DNA of 64,000 nt from Rhizomys pruinosus. Lineage: Eukaryota; Chordata; Mammalia; Rodentia; Spalacidae. The stretch covers positions 4,339,570 through 4,403,569 of the forward strand of contig VZQC01005070.1 in NCBI GenBank assembly GCA_009823505.1, given 5' to 3'. A program made the position numbers and the translations under genes. This document shows positions 11,600 to 23,230 of this stretch, one piece after another. Within the stretch, counting starts at the first letter, position 1; each line of letters starts with the position of its first letter. The notes below the pieces were generated by a model. That model made no database searches. It saw only the letters and a program-made list of their open reading frames with translations, and was not told the origin of the DNA.

Positions 11600-12715
11600 A
11601 TATATTTTATAGACTTGCATGAAAGTGTAATTATTCCTCATTTTTTTGGAAAATTTAGTAGTATGATACAAATTCAAATAAAAGAATTTACTATGGTATT
11701 CTTTTAGCTCTGTCTTATCTGTTCTCACAAACTAATTTTGCTGTTGTGGTCTAAAAGTAAAATCTACCTTGAAATTTTCATTTGAATTATCTCATGAAGT
11801 TTTTAGAGTTATACATGGGACCTGGAGAATATTTTTTTATATCTATACAGTATATAATAGAGATGTATTGAGTTTTCAAGGATATAATAAAAATGGGTCA
11901 AGACACACTGGCTAAAAGATTGGACACAAAAGACAGGGAAAGGCCTTGTACCTCACTGAGAAAGAACTAGTAAAATCTAGTCTGTCTTTGCTGAGGCCTG
12001 ACTTCCTTTTTGTTAGCTCAATCTAAACAGCGCATTTTTTTGAATATGCATCACATTCATTTTGGATTATTTAATTTAACTTCCTTTCCAGATGAACTAG
12101 CTTTATTAAATGCTTGCCATGGATGGGCAAACAGAGTTTATGCAGACTATAAATATCTATGATTAGTTTGCTATAGAATACTGAAATCTAAGGTGCAGCA
12201 ATTGTACATAATATTTTTCCCAAGCTTGATAAACCATTTGAGAGCCTAAAAGAAAAGAAAGCCTAGAAGATAGTTTTAGGGGCTATAAGATATTTGCACA
12301 ATTTTTATTTCTCTGAGCTCCTATATAGAAGCTAAAAATGTACAGAATTGCATCCTTGATTAAAAGAAAAAAATATTTCACTCCAAATGGATTAAAATGT
12401 ACAGGGTGTAAAATTTGCGTAACTCATGATGGAAATTTTGATTCCTATAGGAAAAAATTTATTATTTTTGATATGATATGAGCACTTGTATCAAACTCAG
12501 GCCACCTGCCAAAACTTCTTCATTACTCCTGGTTATATGTTTATGTTCTATATACTGCTCTAAATAACTAATGTTAAAAACCCTAAAATCGTATTTGATG
12601 TCTCTGCCCTTCCTAGATTTTACATAAATCTTTGTTTTGTATTTATAACTGTTATTAAGATTCTTACTAAACCCTCAGAATTTACTCACAATTCACCAAA
12701 TAAGTATGTGTGCTA
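11600..12715. other. AT-rich intergenic DNA
   Basis: No SINE, L1 or long frame recognised. Nothing that supports a gene. Confidence 0.6.
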
Positions 12716-12721
12716 CAAAAA

Positions 12722-12935
12722 TATAACAGAGGTTAGACCATTCAGTAATGAAGAGCACTGGTTTCTCTGGCAGAGGACCCAGATTTGGTTCTCTGGTTCT
12801 ATATGGTAGCTAAAAAGTGTGGATAACTCCAGTTCTAAGATATTCAATGACCTCCTCCGGCCTCTGTGGGCATTGCATGGCCTGGGAGCATTTACATACC
12901 TGTAGGGAAAACACTCTTGTAAAAAAAATAAAATA
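12722..12935 (+). mobile_element. Old, diverged B2-type SINE
   Basis: The overall B2 layout is recognisable ('agaggacccagatttggttc', 'cctccggcctctgtgggcattgc', A-rich tail) but heavily substituted. The younger SINE at 12,936 begins directly at its tail, a common insertion preference. Confidence 0.85.
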
Positions 12936-13168
12936 GGGGGCTGGAGAGATGGCCTAGTGGTTAAGAGCGCTGGCTGCTCTTGCAGAGGACCCGGGTTCAA
13001 TCCCCAGCACCCACATGGCGGCTGAGAACCGTCTTTGACTCCAGTTCCAGGGGAATCCAAGACCCTCTTCTGACCTCCGCAGCATTGCACGACACGGGTG
13101 CACAAACCTGCATGCAGACAGTACATTCATACACATACAAAAATAAATTAATTAATTAATTAAAAAAA
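12936..13168 (+). mobile_element. B2-type SINE
   Basis: Clean copy with A-box 'tagtggttaagagcgc', B-box 'gggttcaatcccc' and tail AAATAAATTAATTAATT. It sits in tandem behind an older SINE of the same class. Confidence 0.95.
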
Positions 13169-13204
13169 TAAAATAGATAAATCAAAATTTAACTTAAAAT
13201 AAAT

Positions 13205-13805
13205 ATCTGACTAGTGAAGCTTTCTCATGCAACAAATGGTGATTAACCCAGAAACAACTAGCCAATGTGCAGACAATGAGTATGATAACGTATCCTTGAA
13301 TAGGACACCTACATCAAACCTCTGCCTCCCAAGGTATAGGCACCATTGTGGAAGAGGGAGAAGAAAGATTGTAGGAGCCAGAGGGGGTTGATGATCAAAG
13401 GCAAATAGAATTTTCCAGACAGCTGGAAAGTTAGTCACAAGAATTTAATACAATGATAATGTCATATACAATGCCCATGCCAGCTTACGCCAGACAAAAA
13501 TCCCACCATAGAAGTGTGGAACTGGATAAAAACACACAATCTCAGCTGAGGAACTATTGGTAATTGATATCTACTGGCAGAAGGAGAGTTAGCTTTCTGT
13601 AAGGGTGCGATGCTAACCATTTTACCGGGCTCCAGCGGATGGAGACACACCTAAGGACATTTGGTGACACAAACGTGGCTAGATGGGCCTTGACATAGGT
13701 GACAGAGTACATGAAATCAGGTGGGGTGGGGCTGTAATATGGGTGCAGATAGAGGAGGGGCCTAAAATATGATTAAAACATATTGTATAAAGTGTGCAAA
13801 AATTC
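13205..13805 (+). mobile_element. L1 3' UTR
   Basis: The order of blocks matches the non-coding 3' end of rodent L1: 'aataggacacctacatcaa', 'agaaagattgtaggagccag', 'cagacaaaaatcccacc', 'gaggaactattggtaattga', 'ctggcagaaggagag', 'ccgggctccag', then a G-rich stretch and 'aaaacatattgtata', followed by an A-rich end. The element is 5'-truncated to the 3' UTR, so it is non-coding. The B2 SINEs on both sides are separate insertions. Confidence 0.7.
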
Positions 13806-13814
13806 AAAAAATAT

Positions 13815-14041
13815 TTTTAAATTATTTATTTATTATTTTTATGTGTATGAGTGTACTGTTTGCATGTAGGTTGGTGCACCTGTGTCGTGCAATGCCACAT
13901 AGGTCAGAAGAGGGTGTCAGATTCTCCTGGAACTGGAGTTAAAGATGGTTCTTAACCGCCATGTGGGTGCTGGGAATGGAACCCGGGTCCTCTGCAAGAG
14001 CAGTTGGCGCTCTTAACCACTGAGCCATCTCTCCTGCCCCC
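13815..14041 (-). mobile_element. B2-type SINE
   Basis: Antisense copy with tail 'ttatttatttattattttt', 'ggtcagaagagggtgtcag', 'ccatgtgggtgctggga', B-box complement 'ggaacccgggtcc' and A-box end 'gagccatctctcctgcccc'. Confidence 0.95.
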
Positions 14042-14119
14042 TCGAAAAAAATATTTTAAAATAGGGAAAAAAATTAGATTGGACACACTAGTTCAATAAA
14101 TTCATAGAAAATAAATTAT

Positions 14120-14370
14120 GGGCTGGAGAGATAGCCTAGCGGTTAGGAGTGCCGACGCTCTTGCAGAGGACCCAGGTTCGATCCCCAGCACCCACATGGC
14201 GGCTAAGAACCGTCTGTAACTCCAATTCCAGGAGAACTCCAGTTCCAGGGGAATCCGAGACCCTCTTCTGACCTCCGCGGCATTGCACGACACGGGTGCA
14301 CAGACCTGCATGCAGACAATACATTCGTACACATACAAAAATAAATAATAATAAAAAAATTTAAAAAAAA
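14120..14370 (+). mobile_element. B2-type SINE with target-site duplication
   Basis: Begins 'ggctggagagatagcctagc', has B-box 'aggttcgatcccc' and an AAATAATAATAAAA tail. The pre-insertion 'aaaataaattat' occurs on both sides (about 14,108-14,119 and 14,374-14,385). Confidence 0.95.
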
Positions 14371-14763
14371 AGAAAATAAATTATAATACAATTCATTAGT
14401 CATTAAAATGGAGGATTCTGCAGAATGTTACAGAAGTAATGCTGTGATAATGGTTTGAAGAAGAAATATCTCCCAGAGTGTAGAATGCTGCATGGTTGTT
14501 CCTTGCAATTTTTCCTGTTACTGGAAACTTTAGGAGCTTTCAGCTACTTGGAGGAAAAGTTGCTGCAGTATGAGTTTGAAAGATATAGCTGGTCCTTGGT
14601 GTTCTCCTTGTTCTCAGTCTCCTTTTCCTACCATCATGAAATTTGAGCAAGTACCAAATGACCATAGACAAACCCTCTGAAATCATGAACTGAAATAACA
14701 CTTTCCTCCTCTAGCATGGTTCTATTCAGGTATCTTGATCAGGAGACAAAGAAAGTAACTCAT

Positions 14764-14916
14764 GGGCTGGGCGTGGTGGTGCACGCCTTTGATCCTAGCA
14801 CTTAGCAGGCAGATCTTTGTGAGTTCAAGGCCAGCCTGGTCTACAAAGCAAGTTTCTGGACAGCGGGAGCTACAGGGAGACCCTGTCTCCAAAATACCAA
14901 AAAAAAAAAAAAAGTA
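14764..14916 (+). mobile_element. B1 SINE
   Basis: 'gggctgggcgtggtggtgca' start, 'ttcaaggccagcctggtcta', 'gggagaccctgtctcc' and poly-A. A short internal deletion removes part of the 'gggaggcagaggc' block. Confidence 0.96.
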
Positions 14917-14939
14917 ACTTATGTATCCTCCCAATAATT

Positions 14940-15150
14940 TTTATATTTATTTTGTGTGTGAATGTGTGTGTGTGTGTGTGTGTGTGTTTGGGTGGACACA
15001 TATTTGCATGCCACAGCACATATGTAGAGGTCAGAGGACAACCTGAGGAGATCAGTTTTTCCTTACATGAATCCCAAAGACTGAACTCAGGTTGTCAGTC
15101 TTGCCCACAGGTAAATTTACCCCAGTGAGCCATCATCTCACCAGCCTAAC
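14940..15150 (-). mobile_element. B3-type SINE with internal (TG)n
   Basis: Antisense tRNA-derived SINE with a (TG)n run at 14,955-14,987, then 'ggtcagaggacaacctga', a diverged B-box and 'gagccatcatctcaccagcc'. The TG run and 'ggacaacct' block distinguish it from the B2-like copies. Confidence 0.8.
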
Positions 15151-16140
15151 CATGTCAATTTTTACTTTTTCTTATGAGAAGGATTATGTGACTCTGGTTT
15201 GCATAAATATGGTTTTGTCATCTCTATCACTTATTTTGTTATCTGATAAGTTTTAACTATTATTGTGGCTATTACACATATATTTTCACATTTTTTTAAA
15301 AATAGTTTATTTTTAAATACTGATTTTTATTTTTATTTATTGATGATGCTTATAATCACCAATTGCTATTTGATAGTATAGGGTATTTAATAATTACAAT
15401 CTTAGTGACAGCATACGTTACTTATAAGAAACATAACTCAAATCAGCTTAGGCAATAGGGTCTTGGTTTAAATGCATCTGAATATCTCATAACACCAAAA
15501 TGTCGACCTCGTGGCGGGGGGGGGGGGCAAATTAAACTGTCCACAAGGCTTCAATGCTGCGAGGTGTGCTCACTTGTCCGTGCTTTCTGCTTCTTGGTTT
15601 CATTCTCTTGTATTGTGGCCTATCTTCAGCCATTGAGTGGTTCACAATGAGATGCATTTGCCAATAGCCAACAAGCTTCTGGTTCACAATGAGGTGCATT
15701 TGCCAATAGCCAACAAGCTTCTCACCCCTTAGGTGTTACCATTGAACCAGAGAGAGGATCTAGTTTTGTTCCATATATATGTACAGAAATTTGCACTCAT
15801 CATCCAACAGTGTAAACACAGGTTTTAGACGTTTTAAGAATAACGGAGAAGACTCCTGGCAAAGAGACTTTTCTTCTTTTCCTCTAGAAGTATGAGATGT
15901 AACAGCTTGGAAGTATTATTTTCCTTACATGATGTATCCCTGTTTGTATTATAAAATTAATTATTTATAGAGCATTTTTACATTTCCTACAATGGTTCAT
16001 AATCAGGTTTAGCCCCTCATGCCATGCCTCCCCATCAGAACACATGCATTAGCTCTTCCAGTTTAAGCCCTATCCAGTCAAGCTTTTCAACCCAGATGTC
16101 TTTTGTGGAAATTTATCTCCTGGAGTCTAGTCAGAACATC
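15150..16140. other. AT-rich intergenic DNA with a 42-bp tandem duplication
   Basis: No gene or SINE recognised. A poly-G run lies near 15,517. The two-copy 42-bp direct repeat at 15,639-15,722 is listed separately. Confidence 0.6.
15639..15722 (+). repeat. 42-bp tandem duplication
   Basis: Two adjacent 42-base units starting 'ggttcacaatgag' and ending 'caacaagcttct' differ at one base (gagAtgc versus gagGtgc). The near identity implies a recent event. Confidence 0.97.
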
Positions 16141-16144
16141 TAGA

Positions 16145-16315
16145 ATTATTTATTTATTTATTTATTTTTTATATGTGTGAGAGTACTGTCTGCATGTAGG
16201 TTGGTGCACCTGTGTCTCTGCAATGCTGTGGAGGTCCGAAGAGGGCGTCGGATTCCCCTGGAACTGGAGTTAAAGATGGTTCTCAGCCACCATGTGGGTG
16301 CTGGGAATCAGAGCT
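16145..16315 (-). mobile_element. B2-type SINE, missing its 5' end
   Basis: Antisense copy with (TTTA)n tail, 'ggtccgaagagggcgtcgg' and 'caccatgtgggtgctgggaa', after which similarity stops. The tRNA-like A/B-box end is absent. Confidence 0.93.
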
Positions 16316-16319
16316 CCAC

Positions 16320-17285
16320 TGTGTAGATGTACTAAATTTTCATTTTCCATACCAGGGAGTGTTACCAAAGGCCACTAAACCAATAAAGCAAATATGGGTC
16401 TCCTTGAGTCAAGCAAGACTCCTCCGCCAGCACCAGCTATACCTCAGCTGCCTGGAAATACTGTGCAGCAGAGGCAGCCATATGCCTGTTATATCCCAAA
16501 TCTAATTGGCTATTGGCTCTCTCCTTGGAGGAATAACCCATGGTTGATGCCACATGCTTACATCCTCTAATGGTTAGGACATATTATAAGCCATAGTAAG
16601 ACCCTGTCATATTTAACAGAAAAAAATGTAATTCATGGATTAACATACCATCCAAACATCTGTGTCTATACCAAAATAACCTGCCATAACAATTAGTACT
16701 GTTTAAATATCTATATATCTAATTGCTTGTGCTTCATTAGTAGGATCGAAAGGTTATTCTTGGACAAACTGTCAGCCCATGAAAAGAAACAGCCAGAATT
16801 GACCAGAGTCCAAGACAACAGCTCCAGAGAAAGTAGACTGTTTTTCTTCTCATCCACCTGTGCCCCTTTTCTAAGCCTAGGGAACAATCTGTGGAAGAGG
16901 GGGCATGGTAGAATGTAAGGGCTGCGATTGGGGTGAACGGTGAAACTACAGCAATGTATTCTGGACACTCATTTGATCAACTTGATTTAACATACAATCC
17001 CTCCCCCTGCTGGATGGTGGGACCATGGACTGTGTGGGTTTGGGCACAACTGCTTGCAAACTGGTTTTACATGAAGGATGCTTGTACTCATAAATTATCA
17101 CTTATTGTTAAATGAAAAAAAACTGAGAGAAAGATGCAGGACAGTAATGGCAGAATGCATGATCTGGAATGGGGTAGGGTGGGGTGGGGGGAAGGGAAAG
17201 GGAAATATGCCTGAACTGAATTGGAAAATGATGTATGAATACATAAAGCATCAATAAAAAAATGAAAATTAAAAAAAAAAAGAAA
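16320..17285 (+). other. Possible retroposed 3' end with poly-A signal
   Basis: The stretch ends in a G-rich block (17,170-17,205), then 'gaatacataaagcatcaataaa' with an AATAAA signal near 17,253 and an A-rich tail at 17,262-17,283. This is the layout of a retroposed 3' end, either an L1-type 3' UTR or a processed transcript. No protein similarity is visible in the short frames. Confidence 0.45.
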
Positions 17286-17305
17286 ACGTATTTAAAGTGT
17301 GATGC

Positions 17306-17455
17306 GCTGGCATGGTGGCACACACCTTTAATCCCAGCACTCGGGAGGCAGAGGCAGGTGGATCTCTGTGAGTTCAAGTCTAACCTGATCTACAGAGTGA
17401 GTTCCAGGCCAGCTGGGGCTACGGGAGACCCTGTCTCAAAAGCACCAAAATAAAT
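17306..17455 (+). mobile_element. B1 SINE
   Basis: 'gcgctggcatggtggcacac' start, 'tttaatcccagcactcggg', 'ggggctacgggagaccctg', AAATAAAT tail running into (TTAA)n. Confidence 0.95.
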
Positions 17456-17662
17456 AAGTTAATTAATTAACTAATTAATTAAAATGTGATGTATGAAGTA
17501 AAGCAGTGCAGTTATCTGCTATGTGCAAGCATTTGTTATATATAGTAATGTGATAAGATAACCTTCTTTTTCTGTGTGTATTCCATGTTGAATAATCAGA
17601 TTCTTCAAGAATATAAACAAATAAAGCATCATTTTGCTCTGTGTTAAAAAAAACCTTATGGT

Positions 17663-17810
17663 TGCCGGATGTGGTGGCGCACACCTTTAATCCTAGCACT
17701 TGGGAGGCAGAGGCAGCTGATTCTTTGTGAGTTCAAGGCCAGCCTGGTCTACAGAGAGACTTCCCTTTAGCTAGGGCTAAAGGGAAACCTTGTCTCAAAA
17801 AAAAAAAAGA
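17663..17810 (+). mobile_element. B1 SINE
   Basis: 'gccggatgtggtggcgcaca' start, 'ttcaaggccagcctggtcta', poly-A tail. It carries a short internal inverted rearrangement ('ccctttagctagggctaaaggg'-type hairpin) near 17,763-17,786 in place of the usual 'ccaggacagccagggctac'. Confidence 0.94.
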
Positions 17811-17811
17811 A

Positions 17812-18935
17812 ACCCTTATGGGTATAACACTTCATATTCTAGTATTTTATACTGTCCAACCTTATTTGTATATGACTTGGATATAAACACACTTCAAAAT
17901 ACAATATGCAATATACATTTAAATTAATGCAGGTAGATATTAAACTTTGAAAACCATTTTTATTCTTATGAGGAAATATGTTTTTATAGTATGTGAACTG
18001 ATTTATCCATTGAAATTTTTAAAAACTAAGTTCCACTTCTGTTTTATTTTTTGTTTCTCAAGCAACTATAATGAAATCTTTTTATTTTTATTATTTGTTT
18101 TATTGGTTTGCATCTCAGTTTTTCAGATTTTATTTCCTTAGAAATTCCTTCTACTTCATTCTTATGGTATTTCTCATGGTACTTTTGATACTATTTGTAC
18201 TGAACAATACTTGAGTCAAGTTTTATTATGTATTTTCTTTGTGACAGGCATTAAATTTAGTACCAACACTCATTTTTATGTGATGTTAGTATATAGTATT
18301 TCTTCAGATGTTTCTCCAATCAATAAACATTAACTAAACTGCTGAAGTATTCTGGGAACAAAACCAAAAATTAAAAATTATCTAAAGGACTCCTGTGGAA
18401 TATTAATAGAATAATAATAAAACTTATAAATTATATTTCAAAAACAATTGAAAGACTGTGAACAGAAGAAAGCAGGTAAAAGAGACCAGCCCCTTGTATG
18501 CATAAGATGGTCAGGGAAGACCTCTGTAAAGAGGTGTCATCTGATCAGAGATTTCAATAAAATAAGGGTAAAAACTATAAATAACTGGAGAAAGAAGGTT
18601 TTGAGCATTAAAACCACTAATATAAGCTAGGATGGGAGAATGTTGGAAGCTGTGCATGGAAAGGTAACATTATTTGAGTCACATGGATCTGTGATGTTGA
18701 AAAGTATTCTGTAAAGTCAACTGCCAGATCTGGGTTGGAGTACATACATTTCCTGGCTTTGTGTCCATTGCCTGTCACTATAAATCTCTTACTCTCAGTT
18801 TCCCCAACTGTAATATAAAGATCATGAATATTCTCTGGTTTGAGAGTGAGGAATAAACTTGGATAATCTACAAAGGAGATAGTCACAGTTGTGGCATACA
18901 TACAGTGAGCTCCTGAGGAATGTAAACTAGGAGTC
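17812..18935. other. AT-rich intergenic DNA
   Basis: No recognisable repeat or gene. The 153-codon frame on the minus strand overlapping 18,617-19,078 runs partly into a SINE and has no recognisable domain. Confidence 0.55.
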
Positions 18936-18939
18936 TTCT

Positions 18940-19765
18940 TTTTAATTGATTTATTTTTATGTATGTGTTTGTATGTGAGACTGAATTTATTTATGTTCAC
19001 CATGTTCTTGCAGGAGTCCTCAGTGGTCAGAGAAAGGCAGCGCATCTCCTGGTACTTGTAATTATATGCAGTGGTCAACTGTAGGAATGAAACTTTGCAT
19101 GGCTTGAGGCAAGAACTTGTAAGACCTGTCCCGTAAGACCTCCGTAAGACCTCCTAGGAGGGTTATCTGATATCTCTGTAAGCATTCGGTTGCCTCTCTG
19201 AGTTATCTGTAGCTCCAGAAGGTTAGGGATGTTACAATGTTTTCTTGCTTCGCCTATCTCTGCAAAGATCCAGGACCGGATGGCCCCTTCCCTTGAGGCA
19301 TTGAGCAAAATGTCACACCTCTAGCTACCTGTTGCACAAACAGGAGCTCTGCAACAACCCCCCCCATTAGTTCCAAGGTGGCTTGCCCTTCCCTTCCGCC
19401 TGACCCCCACTTCCTTGCCCAGAGCACAGTAACTTTTGGTATATAAGCATACTGCTGGCATAAATAGATACTCTATTCTCCCAGGCTTTCTCTGAGTGCA
19501 TGTCTGTATGTCTGTCCTCATCTTTCCTTGTCTTTCTATTCTGTCAGGTAACTCTCCCATGGTCCCCTCCCCTCTCCTTGCCAGAGCTAAACCGAGAGAT
19601 TGTCTGCCTGCAGACAGGAGGGAAGAACACCACGCATGACTAAAGGACTATTCAGAGGATTATTAAACTCCAACTGTCAACTGCCTTGTGGGTGCTGGGA
19701 AACAAACCTGGGTCCTCTGCAAGAACAGCCAGTGCCCATAACTGTTGAGCCATTTCTCCAGCTCA
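18940..19765 (-). mobile_element. B2/B3-type SINE split by an LTR-like insertion
   Basis: The antisense SINE tail and body lie at 18,940-19,080 ('tttatttttatgtatgtgtt', 'aggagtcctcagtggtcag'). The tRNA-like half lies at 19,677-19,765 ('gtgggtgctgggaaac', 'ctgggtcctctgcaag', 'gagccatttctccagc'). The two halves join correctly if 19,081-19,676 is removed. Confidence 0.8.
19081..19676 (+). mobile_element. Solo-LTR-like insertion
   Basis: About 596 bases interrupt a SINE and are flanked by 'tcaact' at 19,075-19,080 and again at 19,677-19,682, consistent with a 6-bp target duplication. Inside are a short tandem array of 'gtaagacctcc'-type units (19,115-19,155), a TATA-like 'ggtatataagc' at 19,437-19,449 and pyrimidine-rich sequence downstream. 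This is the layout of a rodent ERV LTR (U3 repeats, then TATA, then R/U5). The TG...CA ends are not clear-cut and I cannot name the family. No internal retroviral genes are present. Confidence 0.6.
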
Positions 19766-21880
19766 AGGATTGTTATTTTACCTTTAGCTTTTCAATAAGT
19801 CAGTACAAATTATCTCCCTGTCTTAAGTTAGCACTGTAATCTGTTTTCTATCTACAGATGGAACTTCTAAGACAAGGGTGTGCTATCCACACCTGTGTCT
19901 ACAGAAATGAGGGCTTCGCATTGGGGTCTGAGTGTTCCATACTCTTTAATTGCTTTCCATCAGAAGAAGAAGAATTTGAGAATGATTAAATTAAGTGAAC
20001 TGGAGAAAGCCTATTACTAATGTAAATCATTATAAAAGCTTCACTAGGCAAAGAAGTAAAAAACTAGAGTATAATGTAGTACCTTTGGATAGTCTTCTAG
20101 TAGACAATTAAATTGCTAAAAGTGAGACAGTACTGTTAATAATTGCACATTTCATTTAATATATAATTATTCATTGTGGTCTCGCCAGCTTTCTTTAGCT
20201 AAGAAATGAAAGTGACCCTTTTTTTTTCTGACTGTACTTATTCCTTTGAGTATCTAAAACTGTCTCCATTTATCTTCATTCACCTTCTACCTATTGCATA
20301 AGGAAGAGAATAGTTCTTTGTCTCTCTAAGACTAGTATGTCAAATAAAAACATCCATCCCTCCATAGGAGAAGACAGAACACTTACTTCCCTACAGATAA
20401 TAAATATGCTGACTTACTGCATGTCTAGTATACAGAAAAAATTATATTTCTGGACAGAAAATGCTGAAAACTGTGAGAAGTTATGGGATAATATAATGTC
20501 TCAACCCAATTCACCACTCAAAATATGTCACAAATTAAAAAAAAAAAAATCCTTAGCAAAATTCTTCTAGCAACTACCCAGTAATTATCTCTGACTATTT
20601 AACAACACACAATTATAATCTTTGTTTGTAGAGTTTCTTTCAGTTACAAAAAACATTCATGGCCATTACATTTTCTAACTAAAATAATAGTAATAACATC
20701 TTATGTGTTGAGAGCAGTATTACACCCCAGAAGCTTTCTGTAAATGGCCTTTGCTCTCACCATAATTCCAAGGTGGGTTCAATTAGTCCATAATTTACAG
20801 ATCAGAAGCTGAAATGAGGAAGTGCTAGGTCAATTGCCCAAGCTTTCAGGGATTCTACACCCTGAATCTGATTGTGAGCCTTTTTGCTTAAGTGTGACCT
20901 TGAGCCATCCATACTTCAGGTTAAAAAACAAGGGGGTTTTTGTTTAAAATCTGGAAAAAATGGAATCCAATATATTAACTAATTTACATAAAATTCACAA
21001 TTAGTCAGAAGCAAACTAGAACAGGGATTTTAGTAGAACAGAAACCTACAGTTTGGTGAGTACTAATAATTAGTTTTCCCCTTGCATGAAATCACAGAGC
21101 AGAAAATCAAAATAGTCTTATGTCAATGATTATTGGGCTCATGAACTATGTTCCAGCCAATTACTACTTCGAGCTACATAAAAACGGACCCAATTCCTGC
21201 CTTGTTGCTGAATTAAATTCACTTTCATGTAAATTGCTTTTTTCTCAAATCTTTAAATGCCATGCTGCATCTAATCATTTTGCCCCATATCAAAAATATT
21301 TCTGATTGACTTTTCCTGATAAAATAATGGTTTTTCTTATATTGATTGATCTCTGAACAAAACATTAGCCAAATTATCTTAGTGGTTATAGTTATGTGAA
21401 TATATATGTGAATATAGATATTTACTTGTCATTGTGTCCATCACTAGAATACATGTCACATGACAGTGATAGCTCATTTAATTGTTTCACTTAGCTGTGA
21501 TGTAGTGATGATGAGTGTTGGAGCATAGTGACTACTCAAAAAGATCAAATGATTCAATGAACTTGGCACAATAACTGAATTTTGAAAAGCAATGCAGTCA
21601 CCAACATGTTTTCATTTGTATATGTATGGAGGTGTATGTGGATAGACACACATTTAAAAGAGGTATACACAAACACAATTACAGAGTGTCTTTTTAAAAC
21701 ATCAGCTTCATCTTCACTACAGATCTTTAATTAGCAATCAGATCACCAGTCATAACATTAACACATAGAAAGAGACTTAATGAAAATATAAATTAAAAGT
21801 TGTCTCTGATCTTTAATGAAAAATAAGCTGAGAAATAATTAATATTTATCCTCAGACTTTATCCCAAGCCCAACTGATTT
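19766..21880. other. AT-rich intergenic DNA
   Basis: No SINE, L1 or gene recognised. The frames are short and unsupported. Confidence 0.6.
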
Positions 21881-22103
21881 TTTTATTATTATTTATTTTT
21901 GATGTGTATGAGTGTTATGCCTACAAGTGTGTAAGTGCACCCATGTCATGCAGTGCTCACAGAGGACATAAGAGGGCTTCAGATCCTGTGGAACTGGAGC
22001 TACTATTGGTTGTCAGCTGGCATATGTGTACTGGGATTCAAACCCTGGTCTTCTGTAAGAATAGTTAGTGCCCTTAATCACTGAGACATCCCTCCAGCTT
22101 CTC
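21880..22103 (-). mobile_element. Old B2/B3-type SINE
   Basis: Antisense: 'tttattattatttattttt', 'gatgtgtatgagtgttatgc', 'ggaactggagctac' and 'gagacatccctccagcttct'. It is substantially diverged. Confidence 0.88.
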
Positions 22104-22145
22104 AAGCCCAACTGATTTATGAGTATTTGAATAATATAGTTTGGC

Positions 22146-22385
22146 GGGGCTGGAGGGATGGCCTAGCGGTTAAGAGCGACGACCGCTCTTGCAGAGGACC
22201 CAGGTTTGATCCCCAGCACCCACATGGCGGCTGAGAACCGTCTGTGACTCCGGTTCCAGGAGAACTCCAGTTCCAGGGGAATCCGAGACCGTCTTCTGAC
22301 CTCCGTGGCATCGCACGACACGGGTGCGCAGACCTGCATGCAGACAATACATTCATACACATAAAAATAAAATATAATAAAAAAA
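22146..22385 (+). mobile_element. B2-type SINE with target-site duplication
   Basis: Clean CpG-rich copy with B-box 'aggtttgatcccc'. The flank 'aataatatagtttggc' at 22,130-22,145 is repeated at about 22,386-22,401. Confidence 0.96.
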
Positions 22386-22517
22386 AATAATATAGTTTGG
22401 CAAACAACCTAAAATGCTTCAAGCCAAAGACATGGCAGAAAAGCACTAAATAAATTTTGTGAACCAGTTCTTGAGGTATATTGGAAATTACTAGACCAAG
22501 AATCATAGAATCAGTGT

Positions 22518-22742
22518 TTTAATACATTATTTTATTTGCTGTTTTTATTTCATGTGCTTGAGTGTGTAGTCTGCATGTGTAGAAGTGAAGGCATGTCATT
22601 TAGTTCCTGGGAAGTTCGGAACAGGGTGTTGGATTCCCCTCGAACTAGAGTTATGTATGGTTATTAGTTGACCTATGGGTGCTGGTAAATGGACCTGGGT
22701 CCTCCACAATGCTCTTAACTGTTGAGCCATCTTTCCAGCCCC
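22518..22742 (-). mobile_element. Old B2/B3-type SINE
   Basis: Antisense: 'gttggattcccctcgaacta', 'ctatgggtgctgg', 'gacctgggtcctcc' and 'gagccatctttccagcccc'. Confidence 0.9.
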
Positions 22743-22959
22743 TTAATATTATTTTTGCATTGTTGTTCTAAATTTAAAAGTATGTGAGCTAAAAAACTGT
22801 ATCCTCAAGTGAAATAATTTGCAAATCAAACACATTTCAGAAGGTCAATCTAAGTCAGATACAGTATAGAATAAAATTTCTTATAAGAGATGTAACCTAA
22901 AATTCAGTCTTTGCATATTATTTTTTTCATGGGTACAGTGCAATTAAGCCAGATTTGGA

Positions 22960-23127
22960 AAAGCACTTTTTTTTTTTTTTTTTTTTTTTTTTTTGAGATA
23001 GTGTCTCCCTGTAGCCTCAGCTTGCCTGGAACTCACTCTGTAGACCAGGCTGGCCTTGAACTCATAGAGATCTGCCTGCCTCTGCCTCCCAAGTGCTAGG
23101 ATTGAAGGTGTACGTCGCCAAACCTAG
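22960..23127 (-). mobile_element. B1 SINE
   Basis: Antisense: poly-T, 'gagatagtgtctccctgta', 'gaccaggctggccttgaac' and 'cccaagtgctagg'. It abuts a partial B2 at 23,128. Confidence 0.95.
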
Positions 23128-23230
23128 CTTAAAGATGGTTCTTAGCCACCATGTGGGTGCTGGGAATAGAAGCCAGGTCCTCTGCAAGAGCAGTTGGTGC
23201 TCTTAACCGCGGAGCCATCTCTCCAGCACA
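23128..23230 (-). mobile_element. Partial B2-type SINE (5' half)
   Basis: The tRNA-like half only: 'ttaaagatggttcttagcc', 'caccatgtgggtgctggga', 'gaagccaggtcctctgcaa' and 'gagccatctctccagc'. The 3' half is missing and is replaced by the adjacent B1. Confidence 0.93.

Noticed and set aside
14102..14403. Repeated peptides of the 'MYCLHAGLCTRVVQCRGGQ' type at many places (7.7, 12.9, 14.2, 22.2 kb and others)
   Set aside because: They are antisense translations of B2-type SINEs, alike because the SINEs are alike. Not a gene family.
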